Assembly: GCA_034506335.1 (NCBI GenBank)
Contig: JAPDPR010000008.1
Coordinates: forward strand, 12,609 to 76,608
Source: a candidate division KSB1 bacterium
Lineage (GTDB): Bacteria; Zhuqueibacterota; Zhuqueibacteria; JANLFK01; Oleimicrobiaceae
Length of the DNA: 64,000 nt
Direction of reading: 5' to 3'
Part shown: one piece after another, positions 35,450 through 44,584 of the stretch
Numbering within the stretch: the stretch's first letter is position 1
Layout: the number at the start of each line of letters is the position of its first letter
Notes under the pieces: model-generated
Told to the model about the DNA's origin: nothing
The model's input: the letters and a program-made list of their open reading frames with translations, nothing else
The model's database searches: none
Made by a program: the position numbers and the translations under genes

Positions 35450-36412
35450 TCAGCGTTTCCCCTTCAAGTGAGCCAGCAGGTCAGCCAGGGGTGCAGTGGC
35501 CAAGGCGATGGTGGTGTCCGCTGCCCCGTAGTACAGGCGCACCTCCTTTGTCTGTGGGTCCAGTATCGCACCGCACGGGAAGACCACGTCGGCCACATCA
35601 CCTACGCGCTCGTATAGCTCACGCGGGCCGAACACCCATGTATCGGAGCGTGCGATGACCGTGGTCGGCTCATCCAGGTCCAACAAGGCCAGTCCCAGGC
35701 GGTAGATGGCACCGGCGGCAGTGGTGCGCACGCCGTGGTAGATGATGAGCCACCCCTCAGGCGTCTCGATGGGCGGCGCGTTGAGACCGACCTTGCGCGC
35801 ATCCCACCATCCGCCTTGCCGCGCCTCCAACAAGATGGTATGGTCGCCCCAATGGGTGAGGTCAGGGGAGTAAGAGACCCAGATGTGCGCGCCCGCTCCC
35901 GGCGTCACTGGCATGGGGCGGTGAATCAGCAGCCACCGCCCTTTGAACCGTCTCGGAAACAGCGACGAATCTTTGTCCTCGGGCGGCATGATAGGACCCC
36001 GACGCTCGAAGGTACGAAAATCCTTGGTCATGGCCAACGAAACCAGGGGCCCCCTCTCCGAGAAAGCGGTGTATGTGATTGCGTAACGGTCCAGCTCCTC
36101 CAGCCACACGATGCGTGGATCTTCGACCCCCCATAGTTCCTCGGGGTGGTGCTCAGGGTCTGGAGCAAAGGTCGGCTGGGGATCGATCTGCCAATTGCTC
36201 ACGCCGTCTTTACTGCGCGCCACGGTCAGGTGCGAAAAGCCCCGCATATCTTCTACGCGGGCCAAGAGCAATGTGGAGCCCTCGAAGAGCACCGCTCCGG
36301 GATTAAACACGGCATTGGCCGGATAGGGCCAATCGGATGCTGTCAAAATAGGATTTCGGGGGTGACGCCGAAAGAGCTCAGAGAATTGCGCAAATCCTGC
36401 CACGTCCTTCAT
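35450..36412 (-). CDS. GH130 beta-mannoside phosphorylase-like enzyme
   Basis: 320 residues from ATG 36412 (AGGAGG upstream); the frame extends to a TTG at 36436. Five-bladed propeller typical of GH130: RHPRNPILTASDWPYPANAVFNPGAVLFEG, LLARVEDMRGFSHLTVARSKDG, GVEDPRIVWLEELDRYAITYTAFSERGP (the E-D-P-R motif holds the catalytic Asp), KDSSLFPRRFKGRWLLIHRP, and WWDARKVGLNAPPIETPEGWLIIYHGV. Known: phosphorolysis of beta-1,4- or beta-1,2-mannosidic bonds to mannose-1-phosphate, or hydrolysis in some clades. No signal peptide, so cytosolic. Inference: the final step after ABC import. Confidence 0.9.
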   Translation of the reverse strand: MKDVAGFAQFSELFRRHPRNPILTASDWPYPANAVFNPGAVLFEGSTLLLARVEDMRGFSHLTVARSKDGVSNWQIDPQPTFAPDPEHHPEELWGVEDPRIVWLEELDRYAITYTAFSERGPLVSLAMTKDFRTFERRGPIMPPEDKDSSLFPRRFKGRWLLIHRPMPVTPGAGAHIWVSYSPDLTHWGDHTILLEARQGGWWDARKVGLNAPPIETPEGWLIIYHGVRTTAAGAIYRLGLALLDLDEPTTVIARSDTWVFGPRELYERVGDVADVVFPCGAILDPQTKEVRLYYGAADTTIALATAPLADLLAHLKGKR

Positions 36413-36770
36413 ACCCGTTTCCACACCTCCTGGCAAAGTTCAGTTCCAACATGTCCTCTCCATCCCATTCCAGCTTTGCAAGCAGCGCAAAAGCGCACCA
36501 CACAGAACCCAGGGATCACCGTAGCAGCCGGAAACCAACTGGGCATCAGCGCGCCCGGGATTCTGTGGCTCACAGCCGCCTCTTGGGGGAAGAACCCTCG
36601 CCTCGTGTCCTTGTGCGCCCCGAGGCTGTCTCAGCATGTTGACGATGTCCAAGCTTCTGCGCGTGCGCGCGACCTTGTGCTTAGAGAAACATGCCTGCTC
36701 CGGCGGGGTGAGGTAACCCCGGCTTGGGCTTGTCCTGCGGTGCCAATTGACAAGGTTGGCACCACGCTTC
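36413..36770. other. Intergenic region between GH130 and ABC permease genes
   Basis: A 358-bp gap in an otherwise tight series of - strand genes. It contains the GH130 ribosome site at the left and an 8-bp hairpin at the right (listed separately). I see no clear promoter and no LacI-type operator on either strand. Confidence 0.4.
36739..36763 (-). terminator. Possible terminator hairpin after the ABC permease operon
   Basis: GGTGCCAA (36739-36746) pairs with TTGGCACC (36756-36763) around a 9-nt loop, 8 bp past the stop of the second permease. There is no U-run, so it may simply protect the 3' end. Confidence 0.4.
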
Positions 36771-37613
36771 TCAGCTTTTCAGCCCCGTGGTGGCCATGCT
36801 GGCAATAAAGTAGCGTTGGAAGAATGCATAGGCCACGACAATGGGCAGCGCCAGAAGCGCGGCAGCGGCCAACCGGACTCCCAACAAACCTTCGGCCTTG
36901 CCGCCCACCGCAAACAGAGCCACCAACTGTGGCATGGTCATCAATTCCCACTTGCGAATCACGATGATGGGCCACAGGACTTCGTTCCAGATGTTCATGA
37001 ACGTGAGAATGGCCACGGTAATCAACGCAGGTACCGACAGCGGCCACATGACGCGAAACAGGATGCTTAAATCCGAGCAGCCATCAATGCGCGCCGCGTC
37101 CAGCAGATCCTGCGGCACGCTCTTAAAATACTGCGCAAATACCACAATTGCGAAGGCATTTATCATGTATGGCACAATTAAAGCGTAATAGGTGTCGTTC
37201 CATCCTAACTTGACCATAAGCACGTAAGTGGGGATCAACGTGATCTGGAACGGCAAAGTCATGGTGAAGAGCACAAGCGCAAAGATCCCGTCGCGGCCCC
37301 GGAAGTGCAGGCGCGACAGGGCATAGCCAGTCATCGAAGTAAACAGAAGTACCCCAGCAGTCGCGGAGAGAGAGACAAACAAGCTATTGGCAAAAGCCCG
37401 CGCAATTGGGATCTTGGTGAACACGAGGCGGTAGCTTTCCAGGGTCAGTTTACTCGGGACCGGGTTCAGACGTCCGATCTCCGCCTCGGGTCGCAACGTG
37501 GCAGAAAGCATCCATACGAATGGGTAAAGGCACACAATGGTCCAGCAAAGAAGCAGGACATAGAGTGCAGCCTTTTTGGCGCACTGGATAAGCCGTGCTG
37601 TGCTGGCGTTCAT
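36771..37613 (-). CDS. ABC sugar transporter permease, MalG type
   Basis: 280 residues, six transmembrane helices. Typical family features: the CLYPFVWMLSATLRPEAEI segment at the N-terminus and the EAA loop DAARIDGCSDLSILFRVMWPLSVPALITV that contacts the ATPase. The start overlaps the MalF-type stop by one base (TAATG), so they are translationally coupled. It should form the channel with the MalF-type protein. No ATPase gene is nearby; a shared MsmK/UgpC-type ATPase elsewhere is the usual solution. Confidence 0.93.
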   Translation of the reverse strand: MNASTARLIQCAKKAALYVLLLCWTIVCLYPFVWMLSATLRPEAEIGRLNPVPSKLTLESYRLVFTKIPIARAFANSLFVSLSATAGVLLFTSMTGYALSRLHFRGRDGIFALVLFTMTLPFQITLIPTYVLMVKLGWNDTYYALIVPYMINAFAIVVFAQYFKSVPQDLLDAARIDGCSDLSILFRVMWPLSVPALITVAILTFMNIWNEVLWPIIVIRKWELMTMPQLVALFAVGGKAEGLLGVRLAAAALLALPIVVAYAFFQRYFIASMATTGLKS

Positions 37614-38548
37614 TATCCTATCTCCTGCTCCACCAGTCTTTTTTGCAGCAGCACGACCATGAACACGATCAGCGCGAAAAAGAAGCCCAGGGTTGCGGCA
37701 TATCCCATGTGGTTGAATTGGAAGGCCTGGTTGTAGATGTACAAGACTGCTGAAAGCGTGCTGCGGATCGGCCCTCCACCGGTCATGATGTAGGGCTCGA
37801 TAAACAAGGAAAAACCACCGATGGTTGAGAGAATCACGACCATCACCACGGTGGGATTAATCATCGGCAGGGTGATGTGGCGGAACTTACACCACTGCGA
37901 GGCCCCCTCGATGTCGGCTGCCTCATACAAATGGTGTGGCACACTCTGCAGGCCCACCAAAAACAGTACGATGTACAACCCCACATTCTTCCACGTGGCC
38001 ATGATGGCGATGGAGGGCATGGCAAGTATTGGGCTCGTCAACCACGGCAATCTGCCCAGGCCGAGCGAGGAGAGCAGGTTGTTCAGTATTCCAGTGTCCT
38101 GCGCATAGAGGCTGTCCCAGAGCATCGTGGTCACCACGCCCGACACTACCACCGGGAGGAAAAAAACTGCCCTGAAGAAGCCACGGAGGCGGAGCTTCTG
38201 GTTCAAGAAGACTGCCAGAGCGAGCGCGATGACAAGCTGCAGCGGGATATGAATGAGCAAGAAGACACCGGTGTTGACCAGTGCCCGGAAAAACAGCCGA
38301 TCATGGAAAAGACGGTGTACGTTTCCCAGGCCCACCCACTTCATTGATGAGAGGATATCCCAGCGATGGAAGATGAGCACGAAAGAAAAAACCAAGGGGA
38401 AAGCCATGAAGGCCAGAAAGTGTATTACGTAGGGGAGCAGGAGGAGGTAGCCGGTGGCACGGGAACGGCTTCTGATTCTTCCCCGACTGCTCCCGCGTCT
38501 AGAAGCACATCCCTGTGGGGTACTGCCGGTACCTGACGTGTGGTGCAT
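37613..38548 (-). CDS. ABC sugar transporter permease, MalF type
   Basis: 311 residues. A basic N-terminus (SRRGSSRGRIRSRSRA) precedes six transmembrane helices. The conserved EAA loop is EAADIEGASQWCKFRHITLPMINPTVVMV. The HRWDILSSMKWVGLGNVHRLFHD segment after helix 1 is characteristic of carbohydrate-uptake subfamily 1 permeases. It starts six bases after the binding-protein stop. Confidence 0.93.
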   Translation of the reverse strand: MHHTSGTGSTPQGCASRRGSSRGRIRSRSRATGYLLLLPYVIHFLAFMAFPLVFSFVLIFHRWDILSSMKWVGLGNVHRLFHDRLFFRALVNTGVFLLIHIPLQLVIALALAVFLNQKLRLRGFFRAVFFLPVVVSGVVTTMLWDSLYAQDTGILNNLLSSLGLGRLPWLTSPILAMPSIAIMATWKNVGLYIVLFLVGLQSVPHHLYEAADIEGASQWCKFRHITLPMINPTVVMVVILSTIGGFSLFIEPYIMTGGGPIRSTLSAVLYIYNQAFQFNHMGYAATLGFFFALIVFMVVLLQKRLVEQEIG

Positions 38549-38554
38549 GGGCTG

Positions 38555-39889
38555 CTACTCCAATATGAGCCGCGCCTGCTCTGCGGCGTCTTGAATGGCC
38601 TTCGCTGGCGTCTTCACCCCGTACACCACGCAGGCCTCAAATTCGTTGGACAAGATGTCAAAGATTTCTTTGAGCACCGGGCTGGTATCGGTTCCACGCA
38701 CAAAGCGTGCCTGGTGAGCAAACCGCTTCATGAACGGGTTTGTTTCGAAGTAAGAAGCATAAAGTGGGTCCTGGAGAAGGCCTGCCCGCAGGGGCAGCTG
38801 GTCAGTCATCTCCAACAGTAGAAGGTCCGCCTCACGGCTAACAAGAAACTTGGCAAATTGCCATGCTAAACGTGTATTGTGCGTGGTACGAAAGATGACG
38901 ATGTTCTTCATGTCCCCATAGGTGTACACTGGTCCAGTGACCCCGTCAGGCCGTGGAATGGGGGCAAAATCGTAAAGAAATCCTTCGGGTTTGAACTTCT
39001 CGGCATGTCTAATCTCCCACGGGCCGGTGAAACGCGATGCTACAATCCCCTGCAAAAAAGCATCGGTTCGTCCCACCATGCGCTCCTTTGGGAAATACCC
39101 GCGGTCAAAAAGCGTGCGCAAGAAGCTGAACACTTCGACGGCTTCAACATTGTCGAAGGCCACCTCTCCATCTTGGAGAAGGGTTCGGCCTTGAGTGGCA
39201 GCGATGTACAGCGGGTAAAAGTCAAAGAAACGCTGCCACCACAGGGCGCGGATATCAGTGATCCCCATCCAGCGGTCGATGCGACCATCCCCGTTTGTGT
39301 CGCGTGCGACCTTTGCTGCTGCCTGCAAGTATTCTGAATACGTAGCCGGAAAGTGGTCGTACCCAGCTTCGGCGAGCATCGTTCGGTTGTAGATGACCAT
39401 TACCGGGTTTGTTTTCCAGGGTATTTGGTAGATGTGACCGTCAGAAGAACGGGCTTCCTCCAGCAGGGCAGAATCCACCCGGGAGGCGATGGCCTCGGCA
39501 AAATCGGGGAAGGTGTCCAGTGCCACAAGCTGTCCGGCACGGGCGTAGGCCTCCACATCTCCTGGCCACATGTTGGAAAAGACATCCGGGGTAGTCTTTC
39601 CCACCACTGCCGCCAAGATGGCCTCCTCGGTGGACTGACTCTCTGGCACAGGTTGATGAACTACCGGGGTCTGGGGGTGAAGGGTGTTCCATTGGGCAAC
39701 GAGCGCTTTGGCCAGGTCGACTTCATATTGGTTGTTCGCCGACCAGTAGACCAGATGAGTCCTTGGACTTGAGGGGTTCCTACCACAGCCGGGCACGAGG
39801 ACAAATTGGCCCGAGGCAAGCGCAAAGACAAGAAGAGGTTTGAGCTGGATGTGTGGCAGGTTCATGTTAGACCAGTTATTGTTCCCCAT
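38555..39889 (-). CDS. ABC sugar-binding lipoprotein
   Basis: 444 residues; ATG 39865 eight codons later is also possible, and neither has a strong ribosome site. A lipobox ends ...QFVLVPGCGR. Solute-binding fold of the extracellular type 1 family: VYWSANNQYEVDLAKALVAQWNTLHPQTPV, TTPDVFSNMWPGDVEAYARAGQLVALD, IYQIPWKTNPVMVIYNRTMLAEAGYDHFPATYSEYLQAA, and a DTNGDGRIDRWMGI loop resembling a calcium site. It binds an oligosaccharide in the periplasm for the two downstream permeases. The gene overlaps the upstream PPIase gene by 14 bp. Confidence 0.93.
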   Translation of the reverse strand: MGNNNWSNMNLPHIQLKPLLVFALASGQFVLVPGCGRNPSSPRTHLVYWSANNQYEVDLAKALVAQWNTLHPQTPVVHQPVPESQSTEEAILAAVVGKTTPDVFSNMWPGDVEAYARAGQLVALDTFPDFAEAIASRVDSALLEEARSSDGHIYQIPWKTNPVMVIYNRTMLAEAGYDHFPATYSEYLQAAAKVARDTNGDGRIDRWMGITDIRALWWQRFFDFYPLYIAATQGRTLLQDGEVAFDNVEAVEVFSFLRTLFDRGYFPKERMVGRTDAFLQGIVASRFTGPWEIRHAEKFKPEGFLYDFAPIPRPDGVTGPVYTYGDMKNIVIFRTTHNTRLAWQFAKFLVSREADLLLLEMTDQLPLRAGLLQDPLYASYFETNPFMKRFAHQARFVRGTDTSPVLKEIFDILSNEFEACVVYGVKTPAKAIQDAAEQARLILE

Positions 39890-41294
39890 CTTCAGGAAGT
39901 GCCGGCCATGGTGGCACCGCCAGTGTGCCGTATTGACCTGGTCGCACCCCGACTAATTGGAGGCGGGTCAGTGTTATCGACTGCAATGGTTTGAGGTTCT
40001 GCTCCACGGGGAAGCGTCTGCGCAGCTGATAAAGATGGCGCCGTAGCGAGAAGTCTGCTCCGGGGTTGGCCCGCAGGCGCTGCAGCATCAATTCGGCCAG
40101 GAAGTGGTCGCGCCACATAGCAGTTTCCTCTTTTACCTGGGCTGACTTGTAAATGCCCTTGCGCCGAGCCTCCTCAGCCAGAAAGTGGTCGCGAACCATG
40201 GTGCTCAGCACCCGTGCCATTGAGGAACGGCACGCGTTCGGCGAAGAGGTAGCGATTGGTGGTCGCAGCACCCGCCATCGTTTCAGAACGTCCGCAATGG
40301 ACCACTGGCCACCCGCAAAGCGGAGCAAGACCATGTCGGCTGCATGGGAGAGTTCCTGCGAAGCTGGCACGAGCACTTCGTCTCTGAGAAGCACTTGACG
40401 CTCGGCAAAAGGGGGAAGGGTGCTCTCAGCCAATTCCAGATGGCGAAGCACTGCCTCGCTCAGCAGTTGGAAGGCTCGTTCATCCACTTCTACATTCTTG
40501 TCGCTCATGACCTGCTTCACGTAAGCCTCGGCCCGGACTGCTTCTTTGCGAGAGCGGAGTACCTTGCTGGCCTTGTGTCGGAGGTCTACCCCGCCTGTTT
40601 CCGCGAGCGGCGGCGAGAAGGTAATCGAGTCCACTCTGCACACCACATAGCCGCGGGTAGTCTTGACCACAGGGGATATCTCGCCGACATTGAGCTCGAA
40701 AATGGCCTCATCAAGGGTTGGTTCGAGGTCTCCCCATCGCGCCGTAAACCGAAAGCGGCTGGTATCAACTGCGATCGTTCCCCTGGCGCTGAGAGCTTGC
40801 GCGAATGAGCGCGAGGCCAAAAGCTGCTGGCGCACGGACTCTGCCTCCGCCTGGTTCCTGGTCAGGAAGAACTGCACGGTCCGTGTTTGAGCCATCTTCT
40901 CCGCGGCTGCAGCGACCTCTTCTGGGGTCAGGTGGACCTTGGCCGCTACTTCCCGTGTGTACAGGGCCCGCGCCGCAGCAAAATCGGCGCATAGCGAGAC
41001 TGCTTCGCGCAGACGGTCATCTCGGTGCAGACCATTTGCCTCTGCTTCCAGGGCCAGCAGCTTTTCATCAATGAGCAACTCCAACAGCGCTTTTTTCTGT
41101 TCCTCCTGTGTGCCACGGACCTGTGGTCGTACTGCCAGCTCGCAGCGGGAAACAAACTGTTCCCGAGTAATCTCGCGATCCCCTGCGCGTGCGAGGACAA
41201 CAGATTCCTCCCTGGAGCGCCCACACCTGGTGGCACAGAGCGCCAACGCCGCCAGAATAATCAACGTGCACCGAAATGACCTCTTGAGAAGCAC
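39876..41294 (-). CDS. SurA/PpiC-type peptidyl-prolyl isomerase lipoprotein
   Basis: 472 residues. Lipobox at LALCATRCGR. The N-terminal chaperone segment (LARAGDREITREQFVSRCELAVRPQ ... ALLELLIDEKLLALEAEANGL) is SurA/PrsA-like, and the parvulin core includes ALSARGTIAVDTSRFRFTARWGDLEPTLDEAIFELNVGEISPVVKTTRGYVVCRVDSI. The second half (~300-472) is a less conserved helical region with another PpiC-like N-domain echo. It likely assists folding of exported or outer-membrane proteins. Placement between the sorting-domain hydrolase and the ABC importer suggests dedication to this locus. Confidence 0.85.
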   Translation of the reverse strand: MLLKRSFRCTLIILAALALCATRCGRSREESVVLARAGDREITREQFVSRCELAVRPQVRGTQEEQKKALLELLIDEKLLALEAEANGLHRDDRLREAVSLCADFAAARALYTREVAAKVHLTPEEVAAAAEKMAQTRTVQFFLTRNQAEAESVRQQLLASRSFAQALSARGTIAVDTSRFRFTARWGDLEPTLDEAIFELNVGEISPVVKTTRGYVVCRVDSITFSPPLAETGGVDLRHKASKVLRSRKEAVRAEAYVKQVMSDKNVEVDERAFQLLSEAVLRHLELAESTLPPFAERQVLLRDEVLVPASQELSHAADMVLLRFAGGQWSIADVLKRWRVLRPPIATSSPNACRSSMARVLSTMVRDHFLAEEARRKGIYKSAQVKEETAMWRDHFLAELMLQRLRANPGADFSLRRHLYQLRRRFPVEQNLKPLQSITLTRLQLVGVRPGQYGTLAVPPWPALPEDGEQ

Positions 41295-41316
41295 GTCTTC
41301 TCCTCACCTACCTCAG

Positions 41317-44300
41317 CTACCGTAGCAAAAGCACTTTGCGGGTCAAGCGTTCTTCCTTTGCCGTCAATACTACAAAGTAGAGCCCGCTAGGCGCGGGTCG
41401 GCCCAGGGCATCGTTTCCGTCCCAAGCTACTTCCTTAAATCCAGCTACCGCAGGGCCCCGTGCCAGGGCCACCACCTCTCTCCCCAGGACGTCGACTATG
41501 CGCAAGCACATATCAGCCGTTGCGCTAGGGAGGCCGTACTCGATGGTCGTCTTGCCGCTGAACGGGTTCGGATAGCTCTGGAAAAGGGCAAACTGCGACG
41601 GCACAAGAGGGCCAGGGGAATCGTGCACCGCTGTGCCCTCGGCAACGAGGTTAGCGATTTCTTCGGTGGAAAGCGCATAGCTGAAAATCCGAATGTCGTC
41701 CAGCACACCGGCAAAGTTGTAGCCCGAATCATGTGGCAGCATCTGCCCGATGGTAAGATCGATGGTGGTGGTCATGAGGCGGCCGGACCAGTCTGCGCGG
41801 CTGTCGAGGTTCCCGTCCAGGTAAAGGGCCATCCTTGTGCCGTCAAAGATGGCAATCACGTTGTAGAAGCGCCCTGGTATGATCTCTGTGCGGCTGTCCA
41901 GGTCCTTCACGCCACGGTCGGTCTTGATAGTCCAGCGCACTCTTTTTTCCGGGATGAGCGAGATCTTCCAGCGGTTGTCCCAGCTCCCGTGCGAGATGGG
42001 GTACTGCTCGCGTCCGCCAAAGGCGGCGACGTTCATCCAGAGGCTGATGCTGATCTCGTCCTGGAAATTGAGCGTCGTGGTGTTGGGTACCCGGATATTG
42101 TCGTCGTCGCCGTCAAAGGCGTATGCGCTGTTTGCGTTTCCGAAGCGGTCGGCAGTGAGCTGGGCACCATGGACTGATCCATGATGGCCAAAGCCGCTCT
42201 CGTCGCGGGCATCGCCGTGGAAGGGATAGTAGGCCACTGGGATGCCACAGCCGGGGTTGGTGGGATCTTGCACGACAACGCCGATACTGTCCGAAGCTTG
42301 TCCACCGTGGGGATCGGAGACGATGCACCGCAGGACATAGAGGCCAGCCGCCGCTGGTGCTGTCCAGGTGGCGGATGAGTCGATCGCGTCGATCATGCCG
42401 CCAGAAGCAGACCAAGCAAAGCTCAAGCTATCGCCGTCCTCGTCCCAGGCGGAACAGACCACAGTCGCCACCTCGCCCAGGCCGACTTTGCGCGGACTTA
42501 CCTCCAGGGAGCGAATTCTCGGGGGGTGGTTGATGAAGGCCACCACTTCAACCCGCACTGAACTCGAGTCGCTGGCTCCACCGGTGTCAAGTACACGGCA
42601 AGAAATCGTATGCTTGCCGGCTTCCGACGGCGCGACCCAGGAGACTTTGTTGCCGCTCCCTTGTAAGGTACCGCCCGTGGCACTCCACTCGTATGTCAGG
42701 GAACCACCGTCTCGATCAACCGCGGTGCAGTAGACGTCTACTGCCTCGCCGAATACGAGGAGGGACTTTGTCACATCCAGGCTCTTGATGCGTGGCGGAT
42801 AGTTGCCTACCGGCTGTCCGGAACGGTAGTCTACCACCACCCCATCAATGAGCGTTTTGTCCAGTTCAAAGCTCACGGCACCCCCCGCCGGCGCGAGGAC
42901 CAGCAAGATGGCACTATTGGCCGGGATCGTCACGAGGGACGATCCGGTCACATTGTATGCTACAAAGGAGTTGGACACGACCTCGTAGAGGTCGCACGGC
43001 GTTGGCCCCACCGTAACGGTGACGCGCTGATCGGTGTCGTAAGGGTTGAAGTACAAGTAGGTGGGGTAGGCCGGTGCGTGGAAAAAGTCCGTCTTTAGCA
43101 CGTCCAACCTCAAGATCATGGGCACCTCTGTGGTGTCGATGATGCCGCCGAAGATGCCCACGTGCGAAGATCCATAGAGCGCCAGGTTGGTCGCCGCCCA
43201 ACCCCCTTCTATTGCGTCCCCAGTGGCGTAGGGACTCACTCCGGTGTGGAGGGCGTGCTGCCGCAGTGCCTCGTGCGCAAGGTAGGAGTGCGGGTCATAC
43301 TGGTGGGCCCACTCCTCGCTGTCTTGCCTGTCGTCCGGAAGGTAGTTTGTGTAGAACAGCCGCGAGGCGTTGGCACAGTTGAGCATCCACTTGCCTATGG
43401 CCCGTGCAAAGCGGTCATCATAGCGGACCATGGGGACCAGGGCGCATGCCATCTGGAAGCCATTCATGACGAAGGCATACCCACTGTACTTTGCTTCACC
43501 GATGAGGCCCGCACAATCGTACCCGCCCCAATTCCCAATCGTAGCGCCCCAGTCGCGTACGTTTTGACTGGGGTCGAAACACCAGTTCAGCAACTTCTGG
43601 ATGTTGTAGCTTGTGCCGAGCTCTGCGTTCATGCGCGCAGCGGCATAAACGCCGTAAGGCAGCTGGAGTTCATAGGACGGGTTTGTGCTTCTCGATTCCA
43701 GGAATTCCAGGCACCACTCGGCGCCGATGCGATATTTTGACTCACCGGTGACCACGTAGGCATTGTACAACAGCCAGGCAATGGCCCCCGCCGCCTCCGG
43801 TTCCGGGACGCCACTGGCCAGGGGCGTCATGGTAGACAGGTTGAATGCCCTGTAACCCATGAACGGTTTTCGCCACGGTGTGGTGCTGCCGCCCATGGCT
43901 TTTACGGCTTCCAGCCAACGGTCAGCTACCATGCGGAACTGGTGGTCAAAGTCCCCGGTGTGCGGATAAAGATAGGAAAGCTGATAGAAAAAGACATTGG
44001 GCATAGTGTCGTACCACCAGTCTTGCCCACTGCTTGCCACCGGGCCATTGAGGTAGACGTTTTCCTCAGGCCGGCGGTTGAAGAACTCCTCACACATCAA
44101 CACCCAGTTGTGGCCCCATTGGTTGCGCTTGTCTACGCCGACCAACGTGGCACCGATGACCGCGGGGATGACATTAATGGCTTCCGCCGACCGTGGGGCA
44201 CGAGTGCCCACGTAGCTGTGCAGACCGAAACTACCATGCTCGGGGTAGTTGACGGTGGAAGAATAAGTCCAGATAAGTGGCAGGTACTGGCCAGTGCGCG

Positions 44301-44508
44301 AGAGGTCAAAGACGAGCGAGTCGTAGCCCAAAGCCACCTGCTTCCAGTTGCGCATTTGGTACGGCGCGGGTTTGTTGGGCATCAGCTCGATGCGCGGAAT
44401 GTCGATCTGCTGGCTCGCCACGTGTCCTATGCCCACAAGGAGCCATGCCGCAGTGGCGCAGGCCCTGTGCCCACGCATACCTCTGAACCGCCTGGTCGCG
44501 TTACTCAT
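41317..44508 (-). CDS. Large secreted protein: catalytic-like helical domain, two PKD-like, LamG, sorting domain
   Basis: 1063 residues from ATG 44508 (GGGAGGTGA upstream); the longer frame overlaps the PorV gene. Order: signal peptide (CATAAWLLVGIGHVASQ); a helical barrel-like region (~30-550) with repeated YNAYVVTGESKYRIGAEWCLEFLESR-type hairpins and DWWYDTMPNVFFYQLSYLYPHTGDF; two PKD/cadherin-like modules (~570-755); a LamG/concanavalin-like domain (VAYYPFHGDARDESGFGHHGSVHG to AGVLDDIRIFSYALSTEEI, ~760-945); and a sorting domain FALFQSYPNPFSGKTTIEYGL ... RKVLLLR. I cannot name the catalytic family. Inference: a surface polysaccharide lyase or glycosidase of the utilisation locus. Confidence 0.8.
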   Translation of the reverse strand: MSNATRRFRGMRGHRACATAAWLLVGIGHVASQQIDIPRIELMPNKPAPYQMRNWKQVALGYDSLVFDLSRTGQYLPLIWTYSSTVNYPEHGSFGLHSYVGTRAPRSAEAINVIPAVIGATLVGVDKRNQWGHNWVLMCEEFFNRRPEENVYLNGPVASSGQDWWYDTMPNVFFYQLSYLYPHTGDFDHQFRMVADRWLEAVKAMGGSTTPWRKPFMGYRAFNLSTMTPLASGVPEPEAAGAIAWLLYNAYVVTGESKYRIGAEWCLEFLESRSTNPSYELQLPYGVYAAARMNAELGTSYNIQKLLNWCFDPSQNVRDWGATIGNWGGYDCAGLIGEAKYSGYAFVMNGFQMACALVPMVRYDDRFARAIGKWMLNCANASRLFYTNYLPDDRQDSEEWAHQYDPHSYLAHEALRQHALHTGVSPYATGDAIEGGWAATNLALYGSSHVGIFGGIIDTTEVPMILRLDVLKTDFFHAPAYPTYLYFNPYDTDQRVTVTVGPTPCDLYEVVSNSFVAYNVTGSSLVTIPANSAILLVLAPAGGAVSFELDKTLIDGVVVDYRSGQPVGNYPPRIKSLDVTKSLLVFGEAVDVYCTAVDRDGGSLTYEWSATGGTLQGSGNKVSWVAPSEAGKHTISCRVLDTGGASDSSSVRVEVVAFINHPPRIRSLEVSPRKVGLGEVATVVCSAWDEDGDSLSFAWSASGGMIDAIDSSATWTAPAAAGLYVLRCIVSDPHGGQASDSIGVVVQDPTNPGCGIPVAYYPFHGDARDESGFGHHGSVHGAQLTADRFGNANSAYAFDGDDDNIRVPNTTTLNFQDEISISLWMNVAAFGGREQYPISHGSWDNRWKISLIPEKRVRWTIKTDRGVKDLDSRTEIIPGRFYNVIAIFDGTRMALYLDGNLDSRADWSGRLMTTTIDLTIGQMLPHDSGYNFAGVLDDIRIFSYALSTEEIANLVAEGTAVHDSPGPLVPSQFALFQSYPNPFSGKTTIEYGLPSATADMCLRIVDVLGREVVALARGPAVAGFKEVAWDGNDALGRPAPSGLYFVVLTAKEERLTRKVLLLR

Positions 44509-44584
44509 TGAACGCTCACCTCCCGCCTCTCCGTCCTGTCCGGGGTCGTGGGGCATGCGCTTGTTCTTCTCCCTTGCAGCGTGG